DNA of 7,231 nt from DAOTZS01 sp034434335 (GTDB taxonomy: Bacteria > Chloroflexota > Anaerolineae > CG2-30-64-16): assembly GCA_034434335.1 (NCBI GenBank), contig DAOTZS010000247.1, positions 1 through 7,231 on the forward strand, in the 5' to 3' direction. Below are positions 5,645 to 7,231 of the stretch, one piece after another; positions within the stretch are counted from its first letter, which is position 1; every line of letters starts with the position of its first letter. Under the pieces are notes generated by a model. It did no database searches. It worked only from the letters and a program-made list of their open reading frames with translations, and had not been told where the DNA came from. The position numbers and the translations under genes were made by a program.

Positions 5645-5669
5645 ACCTGGACCTGAGAGAGAGACCCGC

Positions 5670-7231
5670 TTACGGCTTGACCTCGACGATTACCCCTTCT
5701 TCGGCCCACTCATAGAGGGTACGGGCATTGTCCGTGCTGAGCAAGATGCAGCCATAGGTCGCCGGCCGGCCCAGGCTGGTGGTCCACAGCAGTTGATACC
5801 CACCCCGGCGGGGAAAGCCGTGAAACCCGTTCATGAAGGCCTGGCCTGGCACGGGCTGGTAGATGCCCATGAAGTAAGGCATCCACAGATCCCAGTTGGC
5901 GGCGTAGGCATTGAGCTCATGGGACTGCACCTGGAACACCCCCGGCGAAGTGGGTGTGGAAGGCAAGCCGGTGCTCACCGGCCACTCCCATTTCAGTCTC
6001 CCATCTTCATAGGCCCAAAGGCGCTGTTGGCTCAGGCTGACGATGATGCGTTTGTTCTCCACCACCGGAAGGGGCAGCAACTCGTCTGGGGACGGGATAG
6101 TTATCACCTGGCCCACGCGCAATGTCTCGCCCAGCTGCGGGTTGGCGGCCTCAATCCAGGGATAGGGGATGCCATAGGCAGAAGCAATGCTGGACAGGGT
6201 CTCATGGGGTGCAACAATGTGCTGACGCGGGTGATAATAGATGCGCAGCCGCACTTCACCCTGCGCCTTGGCAAAGGCCGCGCTGACCAGCGCAGCTGCC
6301 TGCTCCGCCGCCAGATGACGCCCCTCCCCCAGGCTCTCCTCAAGCCGGTGCAGCGACGCCACAACCCGGGCCTCATCTACTTTCCAGATCAGCCTGTCCT
6401 GAGCCATTGGGTCGGGCTCGAACAAGAGCCAGCCAGCCATCTCGTCGGAAGTAAGGGTCCAGGTCCGTCGTTCATCGCGGATGGGATCATAACCTTGCAC
6501 CGTGATGGGAGAGCCCAAGAGACGATTCACCTCGGACACCACCTGTTCCACATCGCGAATAGCCGGCTGCAAGGGTACGAGCGGCAGAGCAAAGTGTCCT
6601 GTCAGCACTACCTGGCTGCCCTGAGCTTCCAGTGCGGCCAAAGCAGCGCCCAGGTCCAGGGCACGCCCCTCCGCTGCCGGGACTGCCTCAGCATGACCGC
6701 TGGCGATCTGCACACCGGCGTCACGGGGCGGGGTGGTGAGCTGCTCAGCCACTCTCTGAAGTGTGGCGGTGGCGGCACGGCGGTCGAAATGCCAGATGAC
6801 CGGCAATTCAGTGCCCCCGGCAGGGGGTAGGTCCAGGCTCGGGGCGGTCAAAAGGGCCTGAAGCCACATCGGCACTTCCCATCCCCGCGCCTCCAGGTAG
6901 CCGGGGCCGGCTCTCAACAGGCGGCCAGCCAGGCGCCAGAGCTGTTCCGCCCAGGCACGCACTCCACCGGCGGGCGCCAACTGCCGGCTCTGGTGATGCG
7001 CGCGGCGGGCCATGGCCATAGCGTCCAGCACCAGGCCCAACTCGGGGGGCGTGACCGTCCAGCCTGTCCCTGGGGCCTCCAGCACCACCCTCTCTTCCTG
7101 CCAGCGGCTTTGCAGTTGGGCAGCAGCGTCCGCGATAGTGCTATTGCCCAGTTCCAGGCCCAGAGCTGTGGGGCCGGGGAGGATCCAATCGCTCCGGTAG
7201 ATGGTTACCAGCCCAAAGCCGAGGGCTGCTA
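5670..7231 (-). CDS. L,D-transpeptidase with YoaR-like and LysM domains, 5'-truncated by the window edge
   Basis: A secreted cell-wall enzyme, predicted to cross-link peptidoglycan or attach partners to it. The frame stays open to the right edge, so the start lies outside. I reject the GTG at 7088 as the start because 47 further codons upstream (7089-7229) continue a recognisable domain (GPTALGLELGNSTIADAAAQL). Numbering from the codon ending at 7229, 519 residues are visible: the tail of a hydrophobic segment (about 1-10); two YoaR-like (PG_binding_4-type) repeats (about 18-220 and 225-330), the first with WTVTPPELG, the second with TWTLTSDEMAGWL; a LysM domain at about 337-380 that binds glycan; and a YkuD catalytic domain at 394-517. 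The catalytic Cys494 lies in TYGCILLS, where most YkuD enzymes have S/T-H-G-C; His470 (FHGFP) is retained. It is convergent with the regulator gene; before the MITE inserted the two stop codons were only 13 bp apart. Confidence 0.9.
   Translation of the reverse strand, partial: AALGFGLVTIYRSDWILPGPTALGLELGNSTIADAAAQLQSRWQEERVVLEAPGTGWTVTPPELGLVLDAMAMARRAHHQSRQLAPAGGVRAWAEQLWRLAGRLLRAGPGYLEARGWEVPMWLQALLTAPSLDLPPAGGTELPVIWHFDRRAATATLQRVAEQLTTPPRDAGVQIASGHAEAVPAAEGRALDLGAALAALEAQGSQVVLTGHFALPLVPLQPAIRDVEQVVSEVNRLLGSPITVQGYDPIRDERRTWTLTSDEMAGWLLFEPDPMAQDRLIWKVDEARVVASLHRLEESLGEGRHLAAEQAAALVSAAFAKAQGEVRLRIYYHPRQHIVAPHETLSSIASAYGIPYPWIEAANPQLGETLRVGQVITIPSPDELLPLPVVENKRIIVSLSQQRLWAYEDGRLKWEWPVSTGLPSTPTSPGVFQVQSHELNAYAANWDLWMPYFMGIYQPVPGQAFMNGFHGFPRRGGYQLLWTTSLGRPATYGCILLSTDNARTLYEWAEEGVIVEVKP

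Noticed and set aside
5793..6830. 345-residue plus-strand open frame
   Set aside because: Antisense to the transpeptidase, whose domains are unmistakable. The plus-strand protein has no recognisable motif and no suitable upstream signal.
7086..7088. GTG at 7088 as the transpeptidase start codon
   Set aside because: The frame continues open to the window edge and encodes the beginning of a YoaR-like domain upstream, so the true start is outside the window.

Overview
The window reads as part of a bacterial chromosome, most likely from the phylum Chloroflexota (Anaerolineae-like). That placement is an inference. It rests on a lipoprotein with a very long Thr/Pro linker before an SH3b domain, a YoaR-like/LysM/YkuD L,D-transpeptidase whose usual HGC motif reads YGC, G/C-run hairpin repeats of the kind scattered through Chloroflexota genomes, and high GC with dense gene packing.

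Layout: (1) 70-1548, minus strand: an SH3b-domain lipoprotein with its own good sigma-70-type promoter and a strong Shine-Dalgarno. (2) 1549-1750: a compact divergent control region with two back-to-back promoters. The rightward one is TTGACA-N16-TATAAT with an extended -10, and an imperfect inverted repeat sits across its -10 and start point. (3) 1751-4380, plus strand: a complete tungstate-type (Tup) ABC importer in the order permease (tupB), ATPase (tupC), binding lipoprotein (tupA). The last two are separated by a 171-bp gap filled with hairpin repeats. (4) 4382-5485, plus strand: a one-component regulator with a GntR-type winged helix fused to a COG1910-type oxyanion-binding domain, starting one base after tupA. 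(5) 5482-5644: a 163-bp non-coding MITE with 12-bp perfect terminal inverted repeats and a perfect 8-bp target duplication, wedged between two convergent genes. It supplies the stop codon of the regulator. (6) 5670-7231, minus strand: the 3' part of a cell-wall L,D-transpeptidase gene whose start lies beyond the right edge.

How the genes work together: TupA captures the oxyanion outside the membrane, TupB/TupC import it, and the fused regulator probably reads the cytoplasmic pool with a binding domain of related fold and controls the promoter at 1687-1714. The flanking SH3b lipoprotein and transpeptidase are envelope proteins with no evident link to oxyanion uptake.

The most notable observations are the IS66-like MITE whose insertion left the regulator's protein sequence unchanged, the absence of any canonical start codon at the well-placed tupB ribosome-binding site (AUC is there), an in-frame palindromic tandem repeat in the tupA linker, and the transporter/sensor pairing itself.
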